Part shown: one piece after another, positions 1 through 8,144 of the stretch
Position numbering within the stretch: the stretch's first letter is position 1
How the letters are laid out: each line of letters begins with the position of its first letter
NCBI GenBank assembly: GCA_904374485.1
Contig: CAJFFX010000003.1
Location: forward strand, 1 to 64,000
DNA length: 64,000 nt
Reading direction: 5' to 3'
Origin: Candidatus Pseudoscillospira falkowii
Lineage (GTDB): Bacteria > Bacillota > Clostridia > Oscillospirales > Oscillospiraceae
Translations under genes and position numbers: made by a program
The notes under the pieces: model-generated
The model's database searches: none
What the model saw: the letters and a program-made list of their open reading frames with translations, nothing else
What the model was told of the DNA's origin: nothing

Positions 1-1398
1 CTCGCCGGCCGCGGCGTCCGCTTCCAAACGGAGCTCGACCTGGCAGGCGACATCTGGGAAGACCGCCCGTCCCTGTCCGCCGCGCCGGTCTGGGCGCTGG
101 AGGAAACCTACAGCGGCCGCGCCCGCGCCGAAAAGCTGGCCGCTGTCCGCGCGCGCATGGCGGCGGAGCATACGGACCTGCTCCTGCTCTCCTCCCTGGA
201 CGACATCGCCTGGCTCCTCAATTTCCGCGGCGGCGACGTGGCCTGCTGCCCGGTGGCCCTGAGCTATCTGGCCCTTTCGGCGGAGGAAGCACATCTGTTC
301 ATTAACGAGCGCATCGTGGACGACGCGCTCCGCGCCGATCTGGCATCCGACGGCGTGGACCTGCGGCCCTACGACGGCATATACGCCTTTGCCGCCGCCC
401 AGCACGAAAAGCGCATCTGGCTGGACGAGGACAAGACCAACTGCGCCCTCTATCTCGCCGCCGCGGCGCACAGCGAGATCCACGCCGCCGAAAACCCCAC
501 CGCGCTGCTCAAAGCCGTCAAAAATGCGGCGGAGGTGCGCAACGAACGCATCGCCCACCTGTACGACGGCGTCGCCCTGACGCGCTTCCGCTTCTGGCTC
601 AAGGACCATGTGGGCCGGGAGGAAGTCACCGAGCGCTCCGCCACCGCCGTGCTCGAGGAACTGCGCGCTCAGCAGCCCCATTACCGCGGCCCCAGCTTCG
701 CGCCCATCCTGGCCTACGGCCCCCACGGCGCCATCGTCCATTACTCCGCCACGGAGGAGAGCGACATTCCCCTGAAGCCGGAGGGCTTTCTGCTGTGCGA
801 CACCGGCGGGCACTATCTTGAAGGCACCACCGACGTCACCCGCACTTTCGCCCTGGGGCCCCTTACGGAGGAAATGCGCCGCCATTACACCCTGGTGCTG
901 CGCAGCCACCTGGCCCTGCTGAACGCCGTATTTCCCGCCGGCTGCCGGGGCAGCGCCCTGGATATGATCGCCCGCCAGCCCCTGTGGCAGGAGGGCCTCG
1001 ATTACAACCACGGCACCGGCCACGGCGTGGGCTATCTGCTCAGCGTCCACGAGGGCCCCAACTCCTTCCGCTTCCGCTCTGCCGGCCAGGACGCCGTGCT
1101 GGAGCCGGGCATGATCACCTCCGACGAGCCGGGCCTCTACTTTGCCGGGCAGTACGGCATCCGCCTGGAAAACCTCACGGTGTGCGAGGAGCGCTTTGAA
1201 AATGAATACGGCCGCTTCCTGGGCTTTGCGCCGCTGACGCTGGCGCCCTTTGAGCGCGCGGCCATCGAGCCCGCGCTGATGAGCGCCCGGGAGATCGCGT
1301 GGCTGAACGACTATCACCGCGCCGTATACGCGGCCCTGGCTCCCCAGCTGGAGCCCGCCGAGCGGCAGCGGCTGCAGGAGGCCACCGCGCCGCTGTGA
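1..1398 (+). CDS. Xaa-Pro aminopeptidase (M24/aminopeptidase P), 5' end cut by window
   Basis: Metallopeptidase that removes an N-terminal residue preceding proline. The frame is open from base 1, so the gene begins upstream and 465 residues of its C-terminal part are visible; the first ATG in the window (157) is internal. The creatinase-type N-domain is followed by the pita-bread catalytic domain. All five metal ligands are present: Asp in CDTGG, Asp in GTTDVTR, His in GTGHGVG, Glu in SDEPGLY and Glu in IRLENL. A C-terminal helical extension ends in a Glu/Arg-rich tail, as in the roughly 600-residue clostridial forms. It acts in the cytoplasm in peptide turnover. No terminator is obvious before the next gene. 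Confidence 0.93.
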   Translation, partial: LAGRGVRFQTELDLAGDIWEDRPSLSAAPVWALEETYSGRARAEKLAAVRARMAAEHTDLLLLSSLDDIAWLLNFRGGDVACCPVALSYLALSAEEAHLFINERIVDDALRADLASDGVDLRPYDGIYAFAAAQHEKRIWLDEDKTNCALYLAAAAHSEIHAAENPTALLKAVKNAAEVRNERIAHLYDGVALTRFRFWLKDHVGREEVTERSATAVLEELRAQQPHYRGPSFAPILAYGPHGAIVHYSATEESDIPLKPEGFLLCDTGGHYLEGTTDVTRTFALGPLTEEMRRHYTLVLRSHLALLNAVFPAGCRGSALDMIARQPLWQEGLDYNHGTGHGVGYLLSVHEGPNSFRFRSAGQDAVLEPGMITSDEPGLYFAGQYGIRLENLTVCEERFENEYGRFLGFAPLTLAPFERAAIEPALMSAREIAWLNDYHRAVYAALAPQLEPAERQRLQEATAPL

Positions 1399-1439
1399 GG
1401 ACCGTTTTTTAACTTTTTGTGAATTTCCGCGCCGGTGCA

Positions 1440-1469
1440 TTGTCCTTTCCCCGGCGGTTCTGCTATACT
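1440..1469 (+). promoter_or_regulatory. sigma-A promoter of the SLH protease gene
   Basis: TTGTCC (1440-1445), an 18 bp spacer and TATACT (1464-1469) with a TGc extended -10. It lies downstream of an ATG at 1435, so that ATG cannot be the start of the next gene. Confidence 0.65.
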
Positions 1470-1506
1470 GGCAGGGATCCTATTTTTTACTGGAAGTGTA
1501 TTTACC

Positions 1507-3087
1507 ATGCAGCATCGTTTCAAGCAATGCCTCTCTCTGCTCCTGGCCGCCGCCACCGCCGCGTCGCTGTGCCTGAGCGCCTTCGCCGCGGGGCTGGACT
1601 CCTTCGCGCCGTGCAATACCTACCGCGGCCAGTTCACCGACATCGGCGGCTGGTACGAGCCCTATGTCATCCGGGGCTACGAGCTAGGGCTGATCGACGG
1701 CACCGGCGCCGACACCTTCTCCCCCGACAGCAACATGACCATCGCCGAGGCGGTCAAGCTGGCAGCCTGCCTGCACAGCACCTATACCACCGGCAGCGCC
1801 GACTTCCCCGCCGTTCAGGGCCAGCCCTGGTGGCAGGTCTATGCCGATTACTGCCTGGAGGAAGGCATCCTCTCCGAGCCCTTCGCCGATTACGGCAATG
1901 CCATCACCCGCGCCCAGTTCGCCGTGCTCTTTGCCGCGGCCCTGCCGGAAGCGGCGCTGACGGAGATGAACGACATTCCCGACGGCACCATTCCCGACGT
2001 GCGCCTGTCCGACAGCTATGGCAGCGCCGTCTACCTGCTCTACCGCGCCGGCATCCTCACCGGCTCCGACAGCGCGGGCACCTTCCGCCCCAACACGAAC
2101 ATCCGCCGCAGCGAAGCCGCCGCGATCCTGGTGCGCATGGTGGACGTGACGGAGCGCAGATCCCTCTCCCTGTCCGGAAACGGCAGCCAGAGCGCTCTGA
2201 CCGCCGCCCAGATCTACGCCAAGTGCGCCCCCTCCGTGTTCTCCCTGACGACCTACGACGCCGAGGGCGAGCCCCTGTTCTCCGGCAGCGGCGTTTTCCT
2301 GCGCGAAAACGGCGAAGCCGTGACCAACTGGCACGTGCTGGAGGGCGCGGCCAGCGCCAAGGCCACCGCTTATGACGGCACGGAATACGAAGTCTCCGGC
2401 GTTTACGATTACGATGCCGAAAACGACCTGGCCCGCATCCAGGTCCGCGGCAGCGGCTTTACCCCCGCAGCCGTCAACGCCTCCGGCGTGCTCCAGACCG
2501 GCGCCACGGTCTATGCCATCGGCAATCCCCGGGGACTGGACGGCAGCCTGTCCTCCGGCCTGATCTCCAGCGCCCACCGGGTGCTCAACGGCGCGGAGTT
2601 CATCCAGGTCACCGTGCCCATTTCCAACGGCAGCAGCGGCGGCGCCCTGCTCAACGACCGGGGCGAACTGATCGGCGTCACCTCCGCCTCCGTCAGCGAC
2701 GGGCAGAACCTGAACCTGGCGGTGCCCATCGAAAAGCTCTCGGCCCTGGACCGCACCGACTGCCGCAGCGTCTCGGCGACGGTGCAGGCCTTTATGCGGG
2801 AGCTGGCCGACGGCTTTGCGCTGTCCAAAACCAGCGTGACCCTGGGCCCCGGCGACGACGCTGTCGTCACCTGCAGCGTGCCCAACGTGCCCACCGGCTA
2901 CTCCGTGTCCTACGAAACGTCCACCCGGAGCATCGTTCAATGCTCCTGGGGCAAATGGACCGCGGAGGACACCGTGGATCTGACCATCACCGGCCAGAAC
3001 CTGGGCGACGTGACCGTCACCATCAGTCTCCACGACCGGACCGACGCCGTCCTCGCCACCCGCACCATCCAGGTCCGGGTGCGCTGA
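1507..3087 (+). CDS. SLH-domain trypsin-like serine protease, secreted
   Basis: 526-residue exported protease. The ATG at 1507 gives a classic signal peptide (basic start, Leu/Ala-rich core, SAFAA cleavage region) and follows a promoter at 1440-1469. Residues about 35-215 hold three S-layer homology-like units, expected to hold the protein to secondary cell-wall polymer. A chymotrypsin-fold HtrA-like domain follows with the triad His in TNWHVLEG, Asp in ENDLARI and Ser in NGSSGGALL. A final ~90-residue all-beta, Ig-like segment closes the protein. No PDZ domain is seen, which separates it from classic HtrA. Its substrate is unknown. A monocistronic unit closed by a strong terminator is likely. 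Confidence 0.87.
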   Translation: MQHRFKQCLSLLLAAATAASLCLSAFAAGLDSFAPCNTYRGQFTDIGGWYEPYVIRGYELGLIDGTGADTFSPDSNMTIAEAVKLAACLHSTYTTGSADFPAVQGQPWWQVYADYCLEEGILSEPFADYGNAITRAQFAVLFAAALPEAALTEMNDIPDGTIPDVRLSDSYGSAVYLLYRAGILTGSDSAGTFRPNTNIRRSEAAAILVRMVDVTERRSLSLSGNGSQSALTAAQIYAKCAPSVFSLTTYDAEGEPLFSGSGVFLRENGEAVTNWHVLEGAASAKATAYDGTEYEVSGVYDYDAENDLARIQVRGSGFTPAAVNASGVLQTGATVYAIGNPRGLDGSLSSGLISSAHRVLNGAEFIQVTVPISNGSSGGALLNDRGELIGVTSASVSDGQNLNLAVPIEKLSALDRTDCRSVSATVQAFMRELADGFALSKTSVTLGPGDDAVVTCSVPNVPTGYSVSYETSTRSIVQCSWGKWTAEDTVDLTITGQNLGDVTVTISLHDRTDAVLATRTIQVRVR

Positions 3088-3100
3088 GATTCCCCGCCAT

Positions 3101-3150
3101 AAAAAATCGCCCGCCCTGCGAAAGTGCAGGGCGGGCGTTCTTCTTTTCTT
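3101..3150. terminator. Bidirectional terminator between convergent genes
   Basis: 12 bp GC-rich stem (3108-3119 with 3126-3137), A-run on the left and T-rich run on the right, so it can end transcription in both directions. Confidence 0.85.
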
Positions 3151-3941
3151 CAGTTGCCGCACTCGATGGAGATCTGGTTGAAGGTGGCGAGCAGATCGTC
3201 GATCTTGTAATTCGCCTTGCCGTCCGGGCCGGAGTCGATGACGCACCGGCCCTTGTCCATCATCAGAAGGCGGGTGCCGTATTCCACCGCGAAGCGGAGG
3301 TTGTGGGTCACCATGATGGCTGAGAGCTTCTTCTCCCGGATGATGCGGTCGGTCAGCTCCATGACGTTTTCGCTGCTCTTGGGGTCCAGGGCGGCGGTGT
3401 GCTCGTCGAGCACCAAAAGCTCGATGGGCGTCATGGTGGAGATCAGCAGGGCCAGGGCCTGGCGCTGGCCGCCGGACAGCACGCCCACGGGCAGCTCGAT
3501 CTTATCCTCCAGCCCCAGGTGCAGCAGTTCCAGCTGGGATTTATAGTAGTCCAGCCGCCGGCGGTTCACGCCGCTGGTGAAGCCAAAGGACTTGCCTTTG
3601 TTGTCGGCCAGGGACATGTTCTCCAGGATCGTCATGGACGGGCAGGTGCCCTTGGCCGGGTCCTGGAACACGCGACCAAGAAAGGCGGCGCGCTTATACT
3701 CCGCCATTTTCGTGATGTCCCTGCCGTGGAGCAGGATCTGCCCGCCGTCGGGCAGCAGAGAGCCGCACAGCAGGTTCAGCATGGTGGTCTTTCCGCTGCC
3801 GTTGGAGCCCACCACGGAGATGAACTCCCCTTCGTGGATCTGCAGGGAAAAATCGTGAAAAACCTCCATCTCGCTGACAGTGCCCGCGTTGAACACTTTG
3901 CGGATGTGACTCAGCTCCGCCAATACCGTCTGTTCAGCCAT
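3150..3941 (-). CDS. trpZ: ABC transporter ATPase, probable tryptophan importer TrpZ
   Basis: 263-residue ATP-binding subunit of an importer of the uncharacterised COG1101 type. It shows Walker A GSNGSGKTT, signature LSGGQRQALAL, Walker B LLVLDEHTAALD and a switch His in MVTHNL. It energises uptake through the permease encoded just upstream, with which it overlaps by 8 bp. Specificity is not visible in the ATPase itself; it follows from the UGG T-box leader in front of the operon. An AAGGGGGG ribosome site precedes the ATG. Confidence 0.88.
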   Translation of the reverse strand: MAEQTVLAELSHIRKVFNAGTVSEMEVFHDFSLQIHEGEFISVVGSNGSGKTTMLNLLCGSLLPDGGQILLHGRDITKMAEYKRAAFLGRVFQDPAKGTCPSMTILENMSLADNKGKSFGFTSGVNRRRLDYYKSQLELLHLGLEDKIELPVGVLSGGQRQALALLISTMTPIELLVLDEHTAALDPKSSENVMELTDRIIREKKLSAIMVTHNLRFAVEYGTRLLMMDKGRCVIDSGPDGKANYKIDDLLATFNQISIECGN

Positions 3942-4854
3942 GGACGGCGCCCCCCTTCTTCTTTCCGATGCGGTCTGTCAGCAGCGCCGCCACGAACAGG
4001 ATCGCCATGGTCAGCTTCAGGAACGTGGAGGGCAGCCACAGCATGGCCACCAGCAGTACCGCTTTATAAAGGATCGTGCCCAGCAGCACCGCCGTTGTGG
4101 ACTGCAGGCGCTTGATGCGGCCGAAGACGCTGGTGCCGATGATCACGGCGGCCAGGGCCTGGACCACCATGCCCGTGCCGATGGAGACAGAGGCGCTTTC
4201 GGCTTGCTGGGCCAGGATGGAGCCGGACAGGGCCGTGCAGCCGTTGCCGATGGCGAGGCCCAGGATCTTCATGCTGCCCTGGTCGCGGCCAAGGGAAGTG
4301 ACAAAGTGCTGGTTGTCGCCGGTGGCGCGCAGGAGCATGCCGCTCTTGGTGCGCAAAAACCAATCCATCAGCAGCTTCACGGCCACCGCCAGGATGGCCG
4401 CCAGGAGCACCACGCGGTAGCGGTACAGCCCTTCGGGCAGCAGGGACATGGGGAAGGACGTGAAGATGGTGGGCTGATTATAAAACTGCAGCAGGGAGTT
4501 GCCCGAGAGCGGGTTTGGCATATGGGCGCCCAAAATGATCAAATTGATGGACCAGCAGCCCGTCATCACAATGATGCCCGACAGCAGGTCCGTCACCCGC
4601 AGCTTCACATGGAGCAGCCCTGTGACGCAGCCTGCCAGCACGCCGGCGATGAACGAGGCGATGCACGCCAGCCACGGATTGATGCCGCCCACGATCAGCG
4701 CCGCCGTCACGGCGCAGCCCAGGGGAAACGTTCCGTCCACCGAAAGGTCCGGGAAATCCAGGATCTTATAGGTGATGTACACACCCATGGCGACGACGCC
4801 ATAGATAAATCCTTCCTCCAGCACGTTCTGGAGCAGTGACAAAATAACATCCAT
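3934..4854 (-). CDS. trpY: ABC transporter permease, probable tryptophan importer TrpY
   Basis: 306-residue integral membrane protein with about eight to nine hydrophobic segments, of the COG4120 permease family related to branched-chain amino acid permeases. It forms the membrane channel for the ATPase (overlapping downstream) and the lipoprotein encoded upstream. The start follows a GGAGG site at 10 nt. A 111 bp gap with two hairpins separates it from the binding-protein gene, which may keep the binding protein in excess over the permease. Confidence 0.86.
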   Translation of the reverse strand: MDVILSLLQNVLEEGFIYGVVAMGVYITYKILDFPDLSVDGTFPLGCAVTAALIVGGINPWLACIASFIAGVLAGCVTGLLHVKLRVTDLLSGIIVMTGCWSINLIILGAHMPNPLSGNSLLQFYNQPTIFTSFPMSLLPEGLYRYRVVLLAAILAVAVKLLMDWFLRTKSGMLLRATGDNQHFVTSLGRDQGSMKILGLAIGNGCTALSGSILAQQAESASVSIGTGMVVQALAAVIIGTSVFGRIKRLQSTTAVLLGTILYKAVLLVAMLWLPSTFLKLTMAILFVAALLTDRIGKKKGGAVHG

Positions 4855-4899
4855 TCGCTTGAAACCTCCTGCCGGCGTCTTCCTTCAGAAAAGGGGGGC

Positions 4900-4953
4900 G
4901 CCGGGAAACCGCAGTTCCCCGGCATGTGCCTGTTCCCGCGGGCCGCCGGCCCG
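4900..4953 (-). repeat. Two intercistronic hairpins between trpX and trpY
   Basis: Stem-loops at 4900-4923 (arms GCCGGGAAAC and GTTCCCCGGC) and 4939-4953 (CGGGCC-GCC-GGCCCG). Neither has a T-run on the minus strand, so they look like mRNA stabilisers or attenuators, not full terminators. Confidence 0.5.
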
Positions 4954-4965
4954 TTTTTTCTTATG

Positions 4966-5994
4966 TTACGCTTCCGCGTCCAGATCCACCGCGCTGCTGT
5001 AGTCCGCCGGCAGGGTGATGCCGAACTTGGCCATGTTGGCCGTGGAGTACACCGGGGAGGACTCCGCCACCACGGACACGGGCAGGGACATGATATCCGC
5101 CTCGCCGGAGAGGACGGAAGCCGCCATGCGGCCCGTCTCCGCGCCCAGGGCCACATAGTCCAGGGATTCGGAGGCCACGCAGCCGTTGCGCACCTGCTCC
5201 TCCTCGGAGCCGAAGACCGGGATGTTCGCCGCGTCGGTGGCGTGCAGCAGGGTGGAGAGGTTGTTGACCACGTTGTTGTCGGTGAAATTGTTGACGCAGT
5301 CCACGCCCTTGGCCACCAGGGCCGCGGCGCCGGAGGCGACTTCGGATTCATTGGTGATACCCACGGCCTCGATGGTGAAGCCGTAGTCTGGCGCCAGCTC
5401 CTGGAAGGTCTGCAGGTGCGCCACGGAGTTGGGCTCGCTGGTGGTGTAGAGGATGCCGATGGTCTCGGCCTCCGGGAGCATGGCGCGGATCATCTGCATC
5501 TGGCCCTCCAGGTTCAGGGAGTCCTTGGTGCCGGACGCGCCGGTCTGGGGATCGTTCAGGTCCTTGGCAAGGCCCGCGCCGACGGGGTCGGACACGGCGG
5601 AGTAGATCACGGGCACGCCCTCGTCCTTGGCCGCGGCGTAAGCGCTCATGGCGGCGGGGGTGGCGATGGCGATGATCATGTCGCAGCCGGAGGAGACCAT
5701 GGTCTTGGCCATCATGTCGGCGTCGGACGTATTGCCGTTGGCGTTCTGGAATTCGATGGTGATGTTTTCGCCCTCCACATAGCCGGCTTCCGCCAGGCCC
5801 TGGATGACGCCTTCGTGGCAGTTGTCGAGAGAGGGATGCTGGGCGTACTGCAGGATGCCGATCTTCACGGTATCGCCGCCGGCTTCGCCGGAGGAACCGC
5901 CGTCGGTATTTCCGTTTCCGCAGGCAGCCAGGGAAACGCTCATCGCGCCGGCGCAGGCCAGGGCCAGCAATTTCTTCATCGTGTTCTTTTTCAT
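4966..5994 (-). CDS. trpX: ABC transporter substrate-binding lipoprotein, probable TrpX
   Basis: 342-residue exported lipoprotein of the COG2984 family. The chosen ATG (5994) has an AAGGAG site 9 nt upstream and gives a short basic start, a hydrophobic core and a lipobox SLAAC. The mature part has the two-lobed periplasmic-binding fold typical of this family (repeated VKIGILQ, IIAIATPAA, IGILYTT, VVAESS strands). Longer in-frame starts up to 6159 run through the T-box leader and are rejected. It captures the substrate outside the membrane and hands it to TrpY. The leader's UGG specifier makes tryptophan the likely ligand. Confidence 0.88.
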   Translation of the reverse strand: MKKNTMKKLLALACAGAMSVSLAACGNGNTDGGSSGEAGGDTVKIGILQYAQHPSLDNCHEGVIQGLAEAGYVEGENITIEFQNANGNTSDADMMAKTMVSSGCDMIIAIATPAAMSAYAAAKDEGVPVIYSAVSDPVGAGLAKDLNDPQTGASGTKDSLNLEGQMQMIRAMLPEAETIGILYTTSEPNSVAHLQTFQELAPDYGFTIEAVGITNESEVASGAAALVAKGVDCVNNFTDNNVVNNLSTLLHATDAANIPVFGSEEEQVRNGCVASESLDYVALGAETGRMAASVLSGEADIMSLPVSVVAESSPVYSTANMAKFGITLPADYSSAVDLDAEA

Positions 5995-6065
5995 GGTGTT
6001 TTTCTCCTTTTTCATAAATTTGGATGGCAGATGGAGAAAGGCTTGCTGCCGGCAAACTTTCGGAA

Positions 6066-6358
6066 AAGAAAAACAGCCCTCGTCCCTTCCCTGGGACAAA
6101 AGCTGCCTTGCTTCTGCGATACCACCCAAATTGGCGCCTGGGGCGCCCGCTCGCTGCACATACCATCATATGTGTCCCGGTGGGTAACGGGTGGGAATCC
6201 CGTCGGCATCTACTGGGGGCGCCGCCCCGTTCAAGCCGCCCTCGAAAGTCCATTCGGCAGATCCCGCCGGCCCCGCTTCCACCGCCCGGGGCTCGCTTTG
6301 CATTGGGTGCTTCTGCTTACTTCTCTTTCTCATCGGTTTGTGCTGTTCCTTTGTGTGC
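6066..6358 (-). ncRNA. T-box riboswitch, tryptophan specifier UGG
   Basis: Minus-strand leader of the trpXYZ operon. The T-box proper reads UGGGUGGUAUCGCAG (6114-6128) and is followed by a terminator with CAGC/GCUG (6074-6077, 6102-6105) and GUCCC/GGGAC arms, then a U-run. In Stem I the sequence GAA-UGG-A places a UGG codon in the specifier position (6250-6252), upstream of UUUCGAG; an AGUA motif lies near the 5' base. Uncharged tRNA-Trp should stabilise the antiterminator and switch the importer on. Confidence 0.9.
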
Positions 6359-6361
6359 TTT

Positions 6362-6390
6362 AGTATACTAAACCACTTGGGGTTTGTCAA
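6362..6390 (-). promoter_or_regulatory. sigma-A promoter of the trpXYZ operon
   Basis: Minus strand: TTGACA (6385-6390), 17 bp, TATACT (6362-6367). Near-consensus and correctly placed before the T-box leader. Confidence 0.88.
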
Positions 6391-6462
6391 GAGGGATTTT
6401 CAAAAAATTTTTGCAGCGGGACATCGCCCGCTGCTCCGGGGCCGCCGGCGGCCGTGCTCCCC

Positions 6463-6491
6463 TTGCAAGTTTTCGCAAATTGTGCTATAAA
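6463..6491 (+). promoter_or_regulatory. sigma-A promoter of the lysR-type gene
   Basis: TTGCAA (6463-6468), 17 bp, TATAAA (6486-6491). Divergent from the trpXYZ promoter about 70 bp away. Confidence 0.75.
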
Positions 6492-6529
6492 ACATTCAAC
6501 TGGATGCGTTCATTTTGGGGGGATCGGCG

Positions 6530-7453
6530 GTGGACCTGAATTTACTGAAAGAGTTTACCCTGTTGGCCCGTTATCTGAATTACAGCCGGGCGGCCCGGGA
6601 ACTGAATCTGACCCAGCCCACCCTCAGCCGGCACATCGTGCAGCTGGAGGAGGAGCTGGGCGTGCAGCTGTTTCTCCGGGACCGCCAGTCGGTGGCGCTG
6701 ACGGAGGCGGGGCGGCTGTTTCTGCCGGAGGCGGAGGCCGTCACGGCCCGCTACGACGCCGCCCGCCGGCGGCTCCAGGAATATCAGGACGGCATGCCGG
6801 GCCACCTGACCCTGGGCTACCGCTGGGTCTACGGCGAAGGGCCCTGGCCCGGTCTGCTCCGGCGGTTTCAGGAGGCCTATCCCAGCGTTTCCATCCGCCT
6901 GGTGGCTTTCCAGAGCGGCGCGTCCCCCCTGGACGCCGTGACCGACGGGATGCTGGACGTGGCCGTGACCCTGTGTACCGGCGGCGCCCTCCCCTCGGAA
7001 CTGCAGGGCGTGACCCTCTGCCCGGTGCCCCTGCTGGCAGTCATGGGAAAGCGCCATCCCCTGGCCGGCCACAGCACCGTGACGCCGGCAGAGCTGGCCC
7101 GGGAGCGGCTGCTGGTGCCCCAGACCCGTTCCACCGGATTCCCGGCGCTGATGAACATGCTGTTCCGCTCCCAGCGGCTCAGCCCCGCCATCACCTACAC
7201 CCGCTCCCGGCTGGAGGAGGACCTGCTGCGCGTCCAGCTGGAGGACCTGGTGGTCCTGGTGCCCCGGTGCTACTATCCGGACACGCCCCAGCCCGATCTC
7301 CGGGCCGTTCAGGTGTCCGGCACCACGGGGCTGTTCCGCCTCACCGCCCTGGCCCGGGCGGATTCCACCAACACCGCCGCCCGCCTTTTCCTGCGCCTGT
7401 GCCGCGCGGAGATCAAGCGGCGGTATATGGACGATCTGTCCGCCCCTGAATAA
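6530..7453 (+). CDS. LysR-family transcriptional regulator
   Basis: 307-residue LysR-type regulator. The N-terminal winged helix-turn-helix (SRAARELNLTQPTLSRHIVQ, residues about 18-40) precedes the linker helix and a two-lobed effector-binding domain. GTG at 6530 is preferred because GGGGGGA sits at the right distance; an upstream in-frame TTG at 6515 overlaps that site. It is divergent from trpXYZ and upstream of the hydrogenase operon, but its own terminator separates it from the latter. Target and effector cannot be read from the sequence. Confidence 0.9.
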   Translation: MDLNLLKEFTLLARYLNYSRAARELNLTQPTLSRHIVQLEEELGVQLFLRDRQSVALTEAGRLFLPEAEAVTARYDAARRRLQEYQDGMPGHLTLGYRWVYGEGPWPGLLRRFQEAYPSVSIRLVAFQSGASPLDAVTDGMLDVAVTLCTGGALPSELQGVTLCPVPLLAVMGKRHPLAGHSTVTPAELARERLLVPQTRSTGFPALMNMLFRSQRLSPAITYTRSRLEEDLLRVQLEDLVVLVPRCYYPDTPQPDLRAVQVSGTTGLFRLTALARADSTNTAARLFLRLCRAEIKRRYMDDLSAPE

Positions 7454-7460
7454 TGCCCAA

Positions 7461-7497
7461 ACCCGCCCGGGAAGCGCCCGGGCGGGTTATTTATTTT
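7461..7497 (+). terminator. Terminator after the LysR gene
   Basis: 11 bp stem (7461-7471 with 7477-7487), loop AAGCG, then a T-rich tail. Confidence 0.85.
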
Positions 7498-7500
7498 CTG

Positions 7501-7548
7501 TATCACAGCCGCAAAATGCGAATTTCCATTTTGCACCAACCTGTGATA
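7501..7548. promoter_or_regulatory. Nested inverted repeats upstream of the hydrogenase operon
   Basis: Outer arms TATCACAG (7501-7508) and CTGTGATA (7541-7548) enclose inner arms GCAAAATG (7511-7518) and CATTTTGC (7527-7534). All arms are perfect. A possible -35 (TTGCAC, 7531-7536) with TTATTA 17 bp on overlaps the right side, so this may be an operator. No Rex-type consensus is evident. Confidence 0.5.
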
Positions 7549-7610
7549 GCCTTTTATTAAGCTCCCCGCTTGTTTGCCGGGGGCCGAAATCAGAAAAGAG
7601 GTGTTGCGGT

Positions 7611-8144
7611 ATGTCTCAAAAGGCAACGGAAAGCCAGTGCGCCTGCTGCTGCGGCGCAGAGAGCGAGGAAGCCCTGCAGGAACGCATCCGCCAGCTGGCC
7701 CGGGAATACCGGGGCCGGGAGGGATCCCTGATCCAGGTGCTGCATATGGCGCAGACCATTTACGGCTACCTCCCCCTGGCGGTGCAGAAGATCGTGGCCG
7801 ACGAACTGGAGGTCCCCCTTTCCCAGGTGTCCGGCGTGGTGACGTTCTACTCCTTCTTCTCCACCCAGCCCAGAGGAAAGCACACCATCCGGGTGTGCCT
7901 CGGCACTGCCTGCTATGTGCGGGGCGGCAAGAAGATCGTCGAGCGGCTGCAGGAGCTGCTAAAGGTGGGCGTGGGAGACACCACCGCCGACCGGCAGTTC
8001 ACTCTGGAGGTGGCCCGGTGCATCGGCGCCTGCGGCCTGGCCCCCGCCATGTCCATCGACGACACGGTGTATAAACAGGTCAAGCCCGAACGGCTGGAGG
8101 CCATTCTGGCCCAATATGAAGAGAATGGAGGGGAGAATCCGTGA
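7611..8144 (+). CDS. NuoE-like [2Fe-2S] subunit of the NAD(P)-linked [FeFe] hydrogenase
   Basis: 177-residue thioredoxin-like ferredoxin subunit (NuoE / HydC / HndA family). The four cluster cysteines are CLGTAC and CIGAC, with the usual 35-40 residue gap. Residues about 40-90 carry the family's helical bundle (SLIQVLHMAQTIYGYLP). It relays electrons within the multi-subunit hydrogenase. An extra Cys-rich N-terminus (CACCC near residues 8-12) is unusual and could bind metal. Its stop overlaps the GTG start of the next gene, so translation is coupled. An AAAGAGG site precedes the ATG. Confidence 0.92.
   Translation: MSQKATESQCACCCGAESEEALQERIRQLAREYRGREGSLIQVLHMAQTIYGYLPLAVQKIVADELEVPLSQVSGVVTFYSFFSTQPRGKHTIRVCLGTACYVRGGKKIVERLQELLKVGVGDTTADRQFTLEVARCIGACGLAPAMSIDDTVYKQVKPERLEAILAQYEENGGENP

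Noticed and set aside
1435-1506. ATG at 1435 as start of the SLH protease
   Set aside because: It lies upstream of the -35/-10 promoter of that gene and would spoil the signal peptide.
5995-6159. Longer N-terminus for the tryptophan-binding lipoprotein
   Set aside because: It would be encoded by the T-box terminator and antiterminator; the ATG at 5994 has its own ribosome site and gives a proper lipoprotein signal.
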